Positions 37,637-45,393 of a stretch of DNA of 64,000 bases are shown here, in pieces. The position numbers were made by a program, and so were the translations under genes. Origin of the DNA: DATARH01 sp963705325 (GTDB lineage Bacteria > Pseudomonadota > Alphaproteobacteria > ATCC43930 > CGMCC-115725). Below the pieces are notes generated by a model. It was given only the letters and a program-made list of their open reading frames with translations. It made no database searches and was not told where the DNA came from. The stretch lies in NCBI GenBank assembly GCA_963705325.1, contig OY970069.1, forward strand, positions 2,480,001 to 2,544,000, in the 5' to 3' direction. Position 1 is the stretch's first letter. The number at the start of each line of letters is the position of its first letter.

Positions 37637-37965
37637 TTAGGCCATTGGTTCGCCGCTCCAGATGGTCCCGACGGTGAACAACCCCCCAGGGACACGCTTC
37701 TTGCCGACGATCTTGTGGCCGTGACTGCGCATCACGGCGCCGACGGCCCAGCCAACGAACTGTTTCGCTGCGTCAAACTCCCGCCGGTTGGGAAGCCGAA
37801 GGCCCTCCAACTCGGATCTGACCAGTGAGACGAGTGCCGTGACCGAGGGAAAGCCCTCACGCGAAAAGGCTCGATACTCCGGGTAACGGGAGGGGTCATT
37901 GATGATCGCGGTCAGCCGGCGTCCTCGCGCGGAGTGCGGCCGTAGTGCTCAAAGGGCGTAGTCAT
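37637..37965 (-). pseudogene. Frameshifted gene for a protein of about 105 residues, unknown
   Basis: From the ATG at 37965 the frame reads MTTPFEHYGRTPREDAG and meets TGA at 37912-37914. In a neighbouring frame the protein continues as LTAVINDPSRYPEYRAF, then FDAAKQFVGWAVGAVMRSHG and VPGGLFTVGTIWSGEPMA, to the stop at 37637. The two parts join smoothly after a one- or two-base shift near 37912, and the downstream part has no own ATG, GTG or TTG start. The composition of both parts is protein-like. The family is not recognised. Either a recent frameshift or a base error. Confidence 0.5.
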
Positions 37966-38067
37966 GGCGAAAGTTCTTCACGAACAGTGGGGATACTTTC
38001 GGTATTATGTAGCAAGCGCCACTAAACTGACAGGCGCGCCCATCGGATTTTAGCCTAAACTGAAGGC

Positions 38068-38235
38068 ATGGGAAGGCGTCGCGACTGGCGATATTGGGCG
38101 AAAGCAGCGTTCGTTGCGGTTCTTGCGGCAATCGCCATCCTTGTGAGCATTGGATGGCCCGAACCGCTCACCTTCTTATTCGTCGATCTACCCATAGCCG
38201 GGGTCGCGATCATCCTACTTCGGCGGCAGAGTTGA
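38068..38235 (+). CDS. 55-residue two-helix membrane protein, unknown
   Basis: Frame MGRRRDWRYWAKAAFVAVLA... with two hydrophobic segments (about 11-28 and 34-51) and a basic start. The stop TGA at 38233-38235 overlaps a TTG start of the next gene, which suggests translational coupling. GAAGG precedes the ATG very closely (1 base), so the start context is unusual. No family is recognised. Confidence 0.5.
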   Translation: MGRRRDWRYWAKAAFVAVLAAIAILVSIGWPEPLTFLFVDLPIAGVAIILLRRQS

Positions 38236-38711
38236 CTATTGCTAAGCTCCCGCTGCCCGACGAACAGCCCATCGCGGTCCATGCGCTACGCAACAGGCGG
38301 GCGAAGATCGTGGGCGAAATCGAGTTTCACCAAGTTCGCATCGGAAAATTGCGCACCGACTTGGTGCATCTAGACGCGACCTTGCGCCTATTCGATCCTG
38401 CGACCGATCCCGACAATATCGGCGCTCGTCAGCATCGCGCGACACGGACGCACTATTTTGAAAAGGGAGAACTAGCCCGGCGCATCTATGCGGCCCTCCG
38501 CGAGAACGGCACGACCTGCGCCATTGATCTAGCCGTAGCAGCGATGGCCGATAGAGAGATCGATAAAGGCGATGCCAAAATCCGCAAGGATTTCGTCGGT
38601 CGGTTCTCGAACCAGCTTCACGACTTCGGCAGACGGCGCATCATTGAACGCATCGGAAAGGGGCCCGGGGTGCGTTGGAAACTAACGCCGCAGGAACCAG
38701 ATTTGATTTAA
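38232..38711 (+). CDS. Conserved hypothetical protein with coiled N-terminus
   Basis: About 159 residues from the TTG at 38232, overlapping the previous stop; the open frame continues upstream to 38094 but that part is out of character. It reads KLPLPDEQPIAVHALRNRRA, then HLDATLRLFDPATDPDNIGA and an alanine-rich ELARRIYAALRENGTT, with a possible winged-helix C-terminus ending GVRWKLT. I know this pattern (AL..KRAEI.GEI...HLDA.LRLFDP) from unnamed alphaproteobacterial proteins often found near mobile DNA. Function unknown; a DNA-associated role is a guess. Confidence 0.62.
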   Translation: MTIAKLPLPDEQPIAVHALRNRRAKIVGEIEFHQVRIGKLRTDLVHLDATLRLFDPATDPDNIGARQHRATRTHYFEKGELARRIYAALRENGTTCAIDLAVAAMADREIDKGDAKIRKDFVGRFSNQLHDFGRRRIIERIGKGPGVRWKLTPQEPDLI

Positions 38712-38880
38712 CTTTCGTACTCTGTGGTATGCCTTGGTATGGCCTATTTAGTATAGGAGTTAGTCATACCATCAATAGGTTGCGTGTCGCCAACTCGGCT
38801 GGTAAGTTGGTGGTCCCTCCAGAGCTGGACTGGAAGATAGCGGCCGAGCCCTCGAAAAGTCCGTCCGCGGGTCACACAGC

Positions 38881-38931
38881 GCCGGTCTTGTAAACCGGGG
38901 AGTGCGGGTTCGAGTCCCGTTGGGGGGACCA
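38881..38931 (+). tRNA. tRNA-Thr(TGT)-like 3' part without a normal 5' half
   Basis: A perfect anticodon arm is present (CCGGT 38882-38886, loop CTTGTAA with anticodon TGT at 38889-38891, ACCGG 38894-38898), followed by a 5-base variable loop, a T-arm (GCGGG, TTCGAGT, CCCGT, 38904-38920) and an acceptor strand TGGGGGG-A-CCA (38921-38931). The D-arm and 5' acceptor strand are not found at normal distance. TCCCTCC at 38814-38820 could pair with the 3' strand, but the gap to the anticodon stem is about 61 instead of about 20 bases. It may be a 3'-end attachment-site copy left by an integrated element, or a broken tRNA gene. Confidence 0.5.
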
Positions 38932-39108
38932 CCAATTCGATCCTATCGCAGACTTGTTTAGCGAGTCTGCCAACTTTCTGCGGCATCCTCGGTATCCCCG
39001 CTATTGCTAGCGGTTGATAACTTTGGTGCACAACATCTTGTGTGACACGAACCAACTCGACATGCAAGCCGATTTTGGCATCCAATTGGCATCCATTTGG
39101 ATGCCACG

Positions 39109-39297
39109 ATGGCGAACAAGAAACCCCAGCCCCGGCTTGCTCCCGAAACTCTCGCTTACCTTCAAGATTTAGCGGAGACGGGGGCCTATGGCAAAAATCC
39201 CTCGGATGTAGCCCGCACGTTGATCGAATCTGGCATACGTGAGGCGCTCACGCGCGGTATCATTTCGGTTCGGCGTCGCCCCGGCGCAGAGAATTAA
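39109..39297 (+). CDS. Small ribbon-helix-helix-like protein
   Basis: A 62-residue protein, MANKKPQPRLAPETLAYLQD, then GAYGKNPSDVARTLIESGI. A beta-strand-like start followed by two helices and the position of SDVAR resemble ribbon-helix-helix DNA-binding proteins; this is an inference. The ATG at 39109 is chosen because the four codons before it are weak. The 3' end overlaps the IS1595-type gene (opposite strand) by four bases. It could regulate the neighbouring divergent unit. Confidence 0.5.
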   Translation: MANKKPQPRLAPETLAYLQDLAETGAYGKNPSDVARTLIESGIREALTRGIISVRRRPGAEN

Positions 39298-40289
39298 GCC
39301 GCCCGGTTCCGCTGCCAATAGCCGCAGAAATCGACGCTTGGCTTGTTCGCCATCGCGAGGGCCGCGATCCGGTCAACCTGTGAACCGTTAGCCGCGCGCT
39401 TATGATCCTCGCGCCACGCCGCTTCTTGCGCGAACCGGAGCAGATAAGGTCCTGCGATGTGGTGGTGGTGTCCAATCTCGCCCCGGCGCATCCGGCTAAA
39501 GAAGCCCTCGGCGTTATTGGTGTGCGTCTGCGTTTCGTCGAGAAGGCTGTAGCTCTCTTGATGATTGATCCGATGCAGCGTGAACCGACCGGCTAGCGCG
39601 TTCCAGCTTGCGGCTTCATCGGCATATAGCGTGGTCTGTGGCGCGACCCGATGCCTGATGAAGGTCATCGCATCGGCTTCGTTACGGAACACGCCGGGGA
39701 GCGTCTTACCGCCGCGCTCGCGGATCACCACGACCACCTTGCGCTTGCCTGACTGGTTATGGCGTAGGCGGCGATCCTTGCGATCCTCGCGGTTGTTAGC
39801 GGGCTTCACGTATCCGCCGAAGTAACCGCCATCGACCTCCGCGCGCTTGCCTTCACCGCCGACCGTGCCGATTGCCTTGACCTCCGCAGCCATCGCTTCG
39901 CGCATCTTGTGGGCCAGCACGAAGGCCGTCTTGTACTGAGTGCCGAGATCGCGGCTAAGAGCCAGCATGGACTTACCTTTGACCTCATTCGCGAAGATCG
40001 CGATTGCCATTAGGTACGACCGCAGCGGCATCTTGTGGAACGCGAATAGTGTGCCCGACGTGACGCTGAAATCCTTGCGGCAGCCTTTGCAGCGCCAGCG
40101 CGGCGCACCGTTAGGACGCCGGGCGTTATAGACAGTGGCGCAGCCGCAATGTGGGCAGTACGCGTCGCCGTTGTTGTCAGCCCAGCGGAGCGTGACAAAG
40201 ACGCGCTCGGCTTCCTCGTCGCTCATGCGTGCGACCTGACCGATGGTCAGTGTCCTCGCGGCGCTGGAAAGAAGGAAGTGCTGGGTCAC
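39294..40289 (-). CDS. IS1595-family (ISXO2-like) transposase
   Basis: A 331-residue protein. An N-terminal zinc ribbon (CPHCGCATVY...CKGCRKDF, about 45-73) is followed by the ISXO2-like DDE domain: VDGGYFGGYVKPAN, TLYADEAASWNAL and NNAEGFFSRMRRGEIGHHHH, which gives D, D and the Asn/Glu region of the family. The length is normal and the frame intact. No terminal inverted repeats or target duplication could be found around it, and the gene overlaps its convergent neighbour by four bases. It may be a domesticated or stand-alone copy. It shares a compact divergent promoter with a DUF6471 gene. Confidence 0.88.
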   Translation of the reverse strand: MTQHFLLSSAARTLTIGQVARMSDEEAERVFVTLRWADNNGDAYCPHCGCATVYNARRPNGAPRWRCKGCRKDFSVTSGTLFAFHKMPLRSYLMAIAIFANEVKGKSMLALSRDLGTQYKTAFVLAHKMREAMAAEVKAIGTVGGEGKRAEVDGGYFGGYVKPANNREDRKDRRLRHNQSGKRKVVVVIRERGGKTLPGVFRNEADAMTFIRHRVAPQTTLYADEAASWNALAGRFTLHRINHQESYSLLDETQTHTNNAEGFFSRMRRGEIGHHHHIAGPYLLRFAQEAAWREDHKRAANGSQVDRIAALAMANKPSVDFCGYWQRNRAA

Positions 40290-40293
40290 GGCG

Positions 40294-40323
40294 ACATATT
40301 CGTTCTGTAGATAACGAATATGT
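40294..40323. promoter_or_regulatory. Perfect inverted repeat, likely operator of the transposase gene
   Basis: ACATATTCGTT (40294-40304) and AACGAATATGT (40313-40323) form a perfect 11-bp inverted repeat with an 8-base spacer. It covers the expected -10 and transcription start of the minus-strand promoter, so a bound protein would repress the transposase gene. Confidence 0.6.
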
Positions 40324-40340
40324 ATGCTTTGAGGGTTTCC

Positions 40341-40369
40341 TTGTCAACAGAAAAAACGACATATATGTT
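40341..40369. promoter_or_regulatory. Back-to-back promoters with overlapping -35 boxes
   Basis: TTGTCAA at 40341-40347 contains a plus-strand -35 (TTGTCA) and, read on the other strand, a minus-strand -35 (TTGACA). The plus promoter has TATGTT at 40364-40369 as -10 with 17-base spacing and serves the DUF6471 gene. The minus promoter has TACATA with 17-base spacing and serves the transposase. A palindrome ACATATATGT (40359-40368) overlaps the plus -10 and shares ACATAT half-sites with the operator at 40294-40323. Confidence 0.55.
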
Positions 40370-40397
40370 AGCTCACGTTCGTTTTCGTGAGGCTAAC
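40367..40397 (+). repeat. Inverted repeat in the DUF6471 leader
   Basis: GTTAGCTCACG (40367-40377) and CGTGAGGCTAAC (40386-40397) form a stem with one bulged G, ending two bases before the ATG of the DUF6471 gene. It would occlude the start region in RNA or serve as a further binding site in DNA. There is no normal ribosome binding site before this ATG. Confidence 0.5.
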
Positions 40398-40399
40398 CG

Positions 40400-40633
40400 A
40401 TGGCAGACGGTAGAGACGAGTGGGCAGATCGGTCACGCCGGTTCCTCAAGGCTGAGCTTAAGCGGGCCGCAGTCACTTACGAGGAACTAGCGAAACGACT
40501 GAAAGCTATGGGGATCGAGGAAACCAAAGGATCGGTGACCGTAAAGGTCAACCGAGGCGCGTTCCCGGCCTGGTTCTTTTTCGCCGCGATGAAAGCGATC
40601 GGTCGCGAAGCCGTAAATCTCGCAGATGTATGA
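40400..40633 (+). CDS. DUF6471-domain protein
   Basis: A 77-residue protein, RSRRFLKAELKRAAVTYEEL, then AKRLKAMGIEETKGSVTVKV and FFFAAMKAIG. The pattern matches DUF6471, a small helix-turn-helix-like domain of unknown function frequent in alphaproteobacteria. It is divergent from the IS1595-type transposase with a shared control region, and 58 bases ahead of a membrane protein gene. A role as DNA-binding regulator of this module is a reasonable inference. Confidence 0.75.
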   Translation: MADGRDEWADRSRRFLKAELKRAAVTYEELAKRLKAMGIEETKGSVTVKVNRGAFPAWFFFAAMKAIGREAVNLADV

Positions 40634-40691
40634 CCAGGGCGGCGATTGCTGCCGCGATCACGCCAACGATGAATAGCAGTCCGCTTACGAA

Positions 40692-41438
40692 ATGACGGGT
40701 TTTCTCCGCTCGATTCTCGACTGGGGCCGTTCGATTATCGACTGGGCTACAGAAATCGGCGGGTTTCTCGACGCTCACAATGGGGCGGTGTCGGCGATAT
40801 CTGCCGTCTTCGTCGCCCTGTTCACATTCACCCTTTGGCGCGCTACTGACCGATTGTGGCGTACTTCTCAGGAACAAGCCCAGCATACGGAAAGATCGGT
40901 ACGCGTCGCCGAGAAAAGCATCGGCGTGCTGCCGATATTGGAACGAGCTTACGTTTTTATCGCTACTCAGCTTGAAGTCGCCTCTACCCATACGCGTGGG
41001 CAAAACACCATCGACAAGATGAGCACAAAACTGACGCTTATGAACCACGGCAAGACGCCAGCTATAGTTAAGGCGATTCATTACCGCTTCTTTATCGCCG
41101 ACGATCCTAATATTCTTGAATACTCCGCATCCTATACCGATTCCGAAATCATAATACCTGGCAGCGGTACTTTCCCAGAAGATACTCCGGGCGTCTACAA
41201 TGCGTTGACTCCCCAATATCAGATTGAACATGGAGAGCCGAACGTCGCCACTATCGAAATCAGCGCTGAACAAAGCGAAAAGATCAGCGCGGGGAAAACC
41301 TTTTGCGTCCTGTTGGCGCGTGCGGTTTATCTCGATATTTTTGACCGGCAGCACGAGACCGCGTCCTGCCGCATCTACGATGGTCGCGGTAGAACCTTCG
41401 CAGAGCACGGCGGCGAAAAGTACAACTACCGAACTTAA
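40692..41438 (+). CDS. Membrane-anchored protein, function unknown
   Basis: A 248-residue protein with one transmembrane segment (about 30-48, GAVSAISAVFVALFTFTLW) and a short coiled stretch after it (SQEQAQHTERSVRVAEKSI). The rest is a soluble beta-rich domain with LTLMNHGKTPAIVKAIHYRF, typical of unnamed proteins with the same N-terminal SAISAVF...LW...DRLW plan found in accessory DNA of alphaproteobacteria. It follows the DUF6471 gene on the same strand. Function unknown; a few such proteins sit near defence or mobile genes. Confidence 0.7.
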   Translation: MTGFLRSILDWGRSIIDWATEIGGFLDAHNGAVSAISAVFVALFTFTLWRATDRLWRTSQEQAQHTERSVRVAEKSIGVLPILERAYVFIATQLEVASTHTRGQNTIDKMSTKLTLMNHGKTPAIVKAIHYRFFIADDPNILEYSASYTDSEIIIPGSGTFPEDTPGVYNALTPQYQIEHGEPNVATIEISAEQSEKISAGKTFCVLLARAVYLDIFDRQHETASCRIYDGRGRTFAEHGGEKYNYRT

Positions 41439-41728
41439 AACAGACCGCGCGCTCACGGCGCGTCACTCCGACCCTTGCGGGTCTGAAAAATCTGAGGGGC
41501 TTTAAGGTGGCCCTTCATTGGCCGCGCGCCAGATTTGGCGTGGTGGCGCTTGCTACATAATACCGGATACTTTTCAAATCGGTATCAGGGAACTGAAGTG
41601 CAATCCAATCTCGAAGTGGAGGCGGGATCGCCTCTTGGCCTAGCGCTGAGCGCTGAGGGGACGGCTCGACGCCTACGGGCGGCAGCTCAATCCGACATCC
41701 TGATCGGCTATGGGATGAGGTCGCGCTT

Positions 41729-42988
41729 TCAGCGAGGGATATTTGGATGTGGGGCTATGCCCGGTGCAAACACTATCAGCAGCAAGACCAGGGTCAGGGC
41801 AATCGCATAAGGCACTACTGCGCGGAAGACTTTGCCCGAACCAACCTCGGCGATCGAGGCGGTGAGGAAGGTCAAAATGCCCATCGGCGGCAGGATCATC
41901 CCGATCCCCGAATTGATCATGATAAGGATGCCAAGCTGGATCGGATCGATGTGCAGTGCGGCGATGGCCGGCAGCAAGATGGGAGTAACGACGACGATTG
42001 CCGGCGCCGCCTCCATGACCGTATGCACGAGCAGAAAGATCAGGTTGATCACCAGCAGTCCGACGGTCGCATTGGAGACGTTGTCGAGTAGTGCGGTCGA
42101 AATCGCCGCCGGTATTCCGGTCAAGGTTAAGAGCCAGCCGACGCCCATCGCCCCAGCCAGAATCGAGGTCACCCGCGCGGTGCTGACGGATGCTTCGACG
42201 AGCAAATCCGGCACTGCGCGCCAGCGCAGCGAGCGCATCGCCCCTAGCGCAACGAGCAGCGAGTAAGCTATTGCCACCACACCAGCCTCGGTCGGCGTGA
42301 ACACCCCGCCGAGAATGCCACCGATGATAATCACGACCGCAAACAGCGGCAGGACCGCAGAGCCGAAAGCGCGCGGTATCGCCGCGACGGCAAATTGTGC
42401 CACCGGGGCCAGGCCGAGGCGGCGGGCCATCGCGACGTTCACTGCGATGAAGGCGGCGCTGACGATCAGGCCGGGCAGCAGCGCCGCGGTGAACAGCGAC
42501 GAGATCGGCACGTCCGTCACCGACGAATATATGATCAGCGAGGTCGCGGGCGGAAACAGCAACCCCAGGGTGCCGGCAGCCGCCTGCACCGCCGCCGCGA
42601 AGGGTGGCGGATAGCCGCGGCGGATCATCTGCGGGATCAGCACGCTGCCCACCGAGGCAGCATCGCCGACCGCCGAGCCCGAAATATCGGCGAAGAGCGC
42701 GCTTACGACGATATCCACCTGCGCCAGACCGCCGCGCATCCAGCCCACAAGCGTTTGTGCGAAGGCCACCAGGCGCTCAGCCAACCCGCCGCTTGACATG
42801 ATGACCCCGGTCAGCATGAAGAACGGGATCGCCAGCAGCAGGAACGAATTGACCCCTTCTGACAGCTGCCGGGCGATCGCTTCGAGGCTGGCGAGGCCGC
42901 AATCGGCGAGACCGATGAACGCCGCTGCCGACAGCGACAGTGCGATCGGCACTCCGACCACCGAAAAGACAACGAAGACCGCCGCCAT
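41729..42988 (-). CDS. dctM: TRAP transporter large permease (DctM)
   Basis: A 419-residue membrane protein with about twelve helices. DctM motifs are present: VGVPIALSLSAAAF at the start, NSFLLLAIPFFMLTG, GDAASVGSVLIPQMIRRGYP and FTPTEAGVVAIAYS. It carries the sodium- or proton-driven import of an organic acid together with DctP and DctQ. The ATG at 42988 gives the usual family start; the open frame extends to 43114 and overlaps the DctQ frame. It is the last gene of an operon with dctQ, dctP and an amidohydrolase gene. Confidence 0.92.
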   Translation of the reverse strand: MAAVFVVFSVVGVPIALSLSAAAFIGLADCGLASLEAIARQLSEGVNSFLLLAIPFFMLTGVIMSSGGLAERLVAFAQTLVGWMRGGLAQVDIVVSALFADISGSAVGDAASVGSVLIPQMIRRGYPPPFAAAVQAAAGTLGLLFPPATSLIIYSSVTDVPISSLFTAALLPGLIVSAAFIAVNVAMARRLGLAPVAQFAVAAIPRAFGSAVLPLFAVVIIIGGILGGVFTPTEAGVVAIAYSLLVALGAMRSLRWRAVPDLLVEASVSTARVTSILAGAMGVGWLLTLTGIPAAISTALLDNVSNATVGLLVINLIFLLVHTVMEAAPAIVVVTPILLPAIAALHIDPIQLGILIMINSGIGMILPPMGILTFLTASIAEVGSGKVFRAVVPYAIALTLVLLLIVFAPGIAPHPNIPR

Positions 42989-43478
42989 CGCGACCTCGAC
43001 CGGAACTTGACCCGACGGCAGAAAGGCCACGCCGAGCGCGACGAGTCCCGGCCGCAAAGACAAGTCCGCAAGCGAAGCAGCGTGAACCCGACCGCGCGAT
43101 CGCCACGCCGGCAAGCTGAAACACCAGCAAGGCGCCGCCGCTGCCGACCGCTAGCGGAAACCAGGCGGCAGAAACGCCAAGCGCCGGGGTCGGGATGGCC
43201 GCGATCTTGCGTGCGAGCTGGAAGCCGTAGAACGCCATCAGCATCGCGACGGCAAGGCTCAAAACATCGCGCGCCGCGTTCGACACTGCGGCGGCCACGC
43301 GGTTCGAGAGACGATCGCCGAGCACCAGGATAGTCGGCAGTGCGCCACGCTGTGCTGCCAGGCCGAATCCGAGAAAGGTGAGCCAGACGAAAAGCAGCCG
43401 CGTCAGCTCCTCGCTCCAACTCAGCGACGCGTTCAAGACATAGCGGAAGAACACCTGCAGCAGCATGGTGATGACCAT
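42777..43478 (-). CDS. dctQ: TRAP transporter small permease (DctQ), ends not normal
   Basis: Residues 1-115 are a typical DctQ with helices near MLLQVFFRYVL, ELTRLLFVWLTFLGFGLAA, VLSLAVAMLMAFYGFQLA and WFPLAVGSGGALLVFQLAGVA. Two things are odd. The first DctQ helix region continues upstream of 43478 (IRVLAAVTRLTERTCATLL) without any ATG, GTG or TTG up to the dctP stop. The frame also has no stop where DctQ should end, and runs 210 bases into dctM as arginine-rich out-of-frame sequence. One-base shifts near both ends would restore a normal gene: an ATG at 43560 lies in another frame. Confidence 0.6.
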   Translation of the reverse strand: MVITMLLQVFFRYVLNASLSWSEELTRLLFVWLTFLGFGLAAQRGALPTILVLGDRLSNRVAAAVSNAARDVLSLAVAMLMAFYGFQLARKIAAIPTPALGVSAAWFPLAVGSGGALLVFQLAGVAIARSGSRCFACGLVFAAGTRRARRGLSAVGSSSGRGRDGGGLRCLFGGRSADRTVAVGSGVHRSRRLRPRQPRSDRPAAVRRGQFVPAAGDPVLHADRGHHVKRRVG

Positions 43479-43543
43479 GACCGCCAGCAGCGTCGCGCAG
43501 GTCCGCTCAGTCAGCCGCGTAACGGCGGCGAGAACGCGGATAG

Positions 43544-44539
43544 CTAACGTCTCCCGGCATCAACCGCCAGCGCGGCGGCGAACTCGGGGAACTCGCTAGC
43601 AATCTTGTCGCGCGTCGGCCCAGTCGCCTTCTCGAACGGCGCAAGATCGGGGTGCGTCACGGCGACTTTGTACTTGTCCTGAATTTCCTTCAGCTCGGCG
43701 GCCTCGTCGTCTTCCGATAGTTTCCGCTGATGTGCGGTAGCGGCGCGAATATCGCGAAGCACGATCTCGCGCAGATCGGCTGGTAGCGTCCCGAGCCACT
43801 GATCGCTGACAATGAAGAACGCTGCGCCGTACATGTGGTTGGTGATGGCAAAGTACTTCTGCACTTCCATGAACTTAGCGGCGTAGTAATTGGCGACTGG
43901 TTGCTCCTGTCCGTCGACTACGCCTTGCTGTAGGGCGCTGTAGAGTCCGGCGATGCCCATCGGAGTTGGGTTGGCGTCGAGGTTATGAAATGTGTCGATC
44001 CACAGCGCTCCGTTCGGCACGCGGACCTTCAGTCCCTTAAGATCGGCTAGTGCGTTAACCGGCTTGTTGGTGCTGAGCTGGCGAAAGCCGCTGTCCCACG
44101 CAGCCGCGAACTCGTATCCCTTCTTGCGGCACTCCGCATAGATACGCTTTGCCGTCGGGCCGTCGAGCGCGGCAAATGCCGCGGCGCGGTTAAGGAACGC
44201 GTACGGCGCGAGAAACAGCTTCGTCGGCGGACAAATCGTGTCGGTGACCACCGTCACCGTCGCCTGGACACCGCCGCCGGTAATCATCGCCTGCAGCAGC
44301 GCATCGGTCTGGCCGAGCTGGCCGCTCTCGAACACCTTGGCGGCGACGCGGCCGTCGGTATCCTTAACGATCGCCGCCGCGACCTCCTTGGCGACCACGT
44401 TTTGCGGGCTGTCCGGACCGGTTACTAGCGCAATATTGAACTGAAAGCTGTCCGCGCGGGCGCTGGCCGGGAGGAGCGCTGCCGCCAAGACTAGCGCCAG
44501 CATGAATCGCGGAGCGTCCGCACGCTTTGTCCGTTTCAT
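43544..44539 (-). CDS. dctP: TRAP transporter substrate-binding protein (DctP)
   Basis: A 331-residue periplasmic protein with a signal peptide (about 1-28, ending ASARA). DctP features are FESGQLGQTDALLQAMITGG, LKGLKVRVPNGALWIDTF and GLYSALQQGVVDGQEQPVANY; the Arg of VRVPN normally binds the carboxylate of the ligand. This gives import of a carboxylic acid as the role. The start at 44539 overlaps the amidohydrolase stop by four bases, so the longer frame is rejected. Likely ligands are substrates or products of the linked amidohydrolase. Confidence 0.93.
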   Translation of the reverse strand: MKRTKRADAPRFMLALVLAAALLPASARADSFQFNIALVTGPDSPQNVVAKEVAAAIVKDTDGRVAAKVFESGQLGQTDALLQAMITGGGVQATVTVVTDTICPPTKLFLAPYAFLNRAAAFAALDGPTAKRIYAECRKKGYEFAAAWDSGFRQLSTNKPVNALADLKGLKVRVPNGALWIDTFHNLDANPTPMGIAGLYSALQQGVVDGQEQPVANYYAAKFMEVQKYFAITNHMYGAAFFIVSDQWLGTLPADLREIVLRDIRAATAHQRKLSEDDEAAELKEIQDKYKVAVTHPDLAPFEKATGPTRDKIASEFPEFAAALAVDAGRR

Positions 44540-45393
44540 ACACCGCCCCCCAGCAGCCGCTTTGCGTTTCCGTAGAGCAGCTTCGGCACGACCGCGTCGC
44601 GCAGCGGCAAGGCCAGGAAGCGCTCCACCGCCGGCTTGAACGGCAGTGCCGGATAGGCGGTGCCGAACAGGAAGCGGTCTTGTAGATAGGTATTTGCCGC
44701 CTCGACATACATTTGGCCGCCGGGCAGGAAAATATACATGTCCGGCGACACCCAGACGTTCTTGCGGCGATAGGCGACGCCAAGGATTTCGTTGACCCAG
44801 GGCCATGACCCGTGCGCCGACACAATCTGCAGCTTTGGATGACGCGCGGCCAGCCGGTCGAGATGAACGGGGCTGCTATAACTCAGATCCGGTCCGGCGT
44901 TACCGCCGGCCATCAGCAGCACCGGCAGCCCGGCGTCCTCGCAGGCGCCGAACAGCGGTGCGAGTTCGGGGTCGTCGGTGTAGCGCGGATTGTCGGCGCA
45001 ACCGCTTTCGAATACCGCACCGCACAGATCGGCGCTGTCGATGATCTCTTCGACCTGGCGCTTAGCCAGCGCGAGGTCGTCGAGATCGACCCCGCCCATG
45101 CCCCAGAACCTTCCTGGGTGGCACTTGACTAGCTCGATGATGGCGCTGTTTTCGACACGGCCGAGCCGTTTCCCCGATTGCCGACCGGTGATGATGCCGA
45201 CGGCGATACCGGCTTCATCCATCTCGGCGATGCAGGTGTCGACCGACTCAGACTGGTAAGAGGGCGCCGGCTCGAAGCCGATGTCGCGGCCCATCTGCGC
45301 GACGCGCTCCTTGTCCCAGTAGAGTGCCATGGTCTCGAACCCCGCCGCCGGCGGGCGCACGCGCAGGTCGATGATCTTGCCGTGGTCGGTCAT
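44536..45393 (-). CDS. Amidohydrolase_2-family protein with altered metal site
   Basis: A 285-residue protein of the amidohydrolase_2 fold, starting MTDHGKIIDLRVRPP. In place of the usual DxH motif the sequence is DLRVRPP, and the C-terminal FGSDYP-type motif is FGTAYPALPF, so two typical metal ligands (His and Asp) are replaced. The His of VSAHGSWPW remains. The protein may use another metal arrangement or act without metal. GGAGCC lies 6 bases before the ATG. It heads the TRAP transporter operon. Confidence 0.85.
   Translation of the reverse strand: MTDHGKIIDLRVRPPAAGFETMALYWDKERVAQMGRDIGFEPAPSYQSESVDTCIAEMDEAGIAVGIITGRQSGKRLGRVENSAIIELVKCHPGRFWGMGGVDLDDLALAKRQVEEIIDSADLCGAVFESGCADNPRYTDDPELAPLFGACEDAGLPVLLMAGGNAGPDLSYSSPVHLDRLAARHPKLQIVSAHGSWPWVNEILGVAYRRKNVWVSPDMYIFLPGGQMYVEAANTYLQDRFLFGTAYPALPFKPAVERFLALPLRDAVVPKLLYGNAKRLLGGGV

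Noticed and set aside
41535..41810. 91-residue plus-strand frame at the end of dctM
   Set aside because: It overlaps the dctM stop region, has no ribosome binding site and no family pattern.
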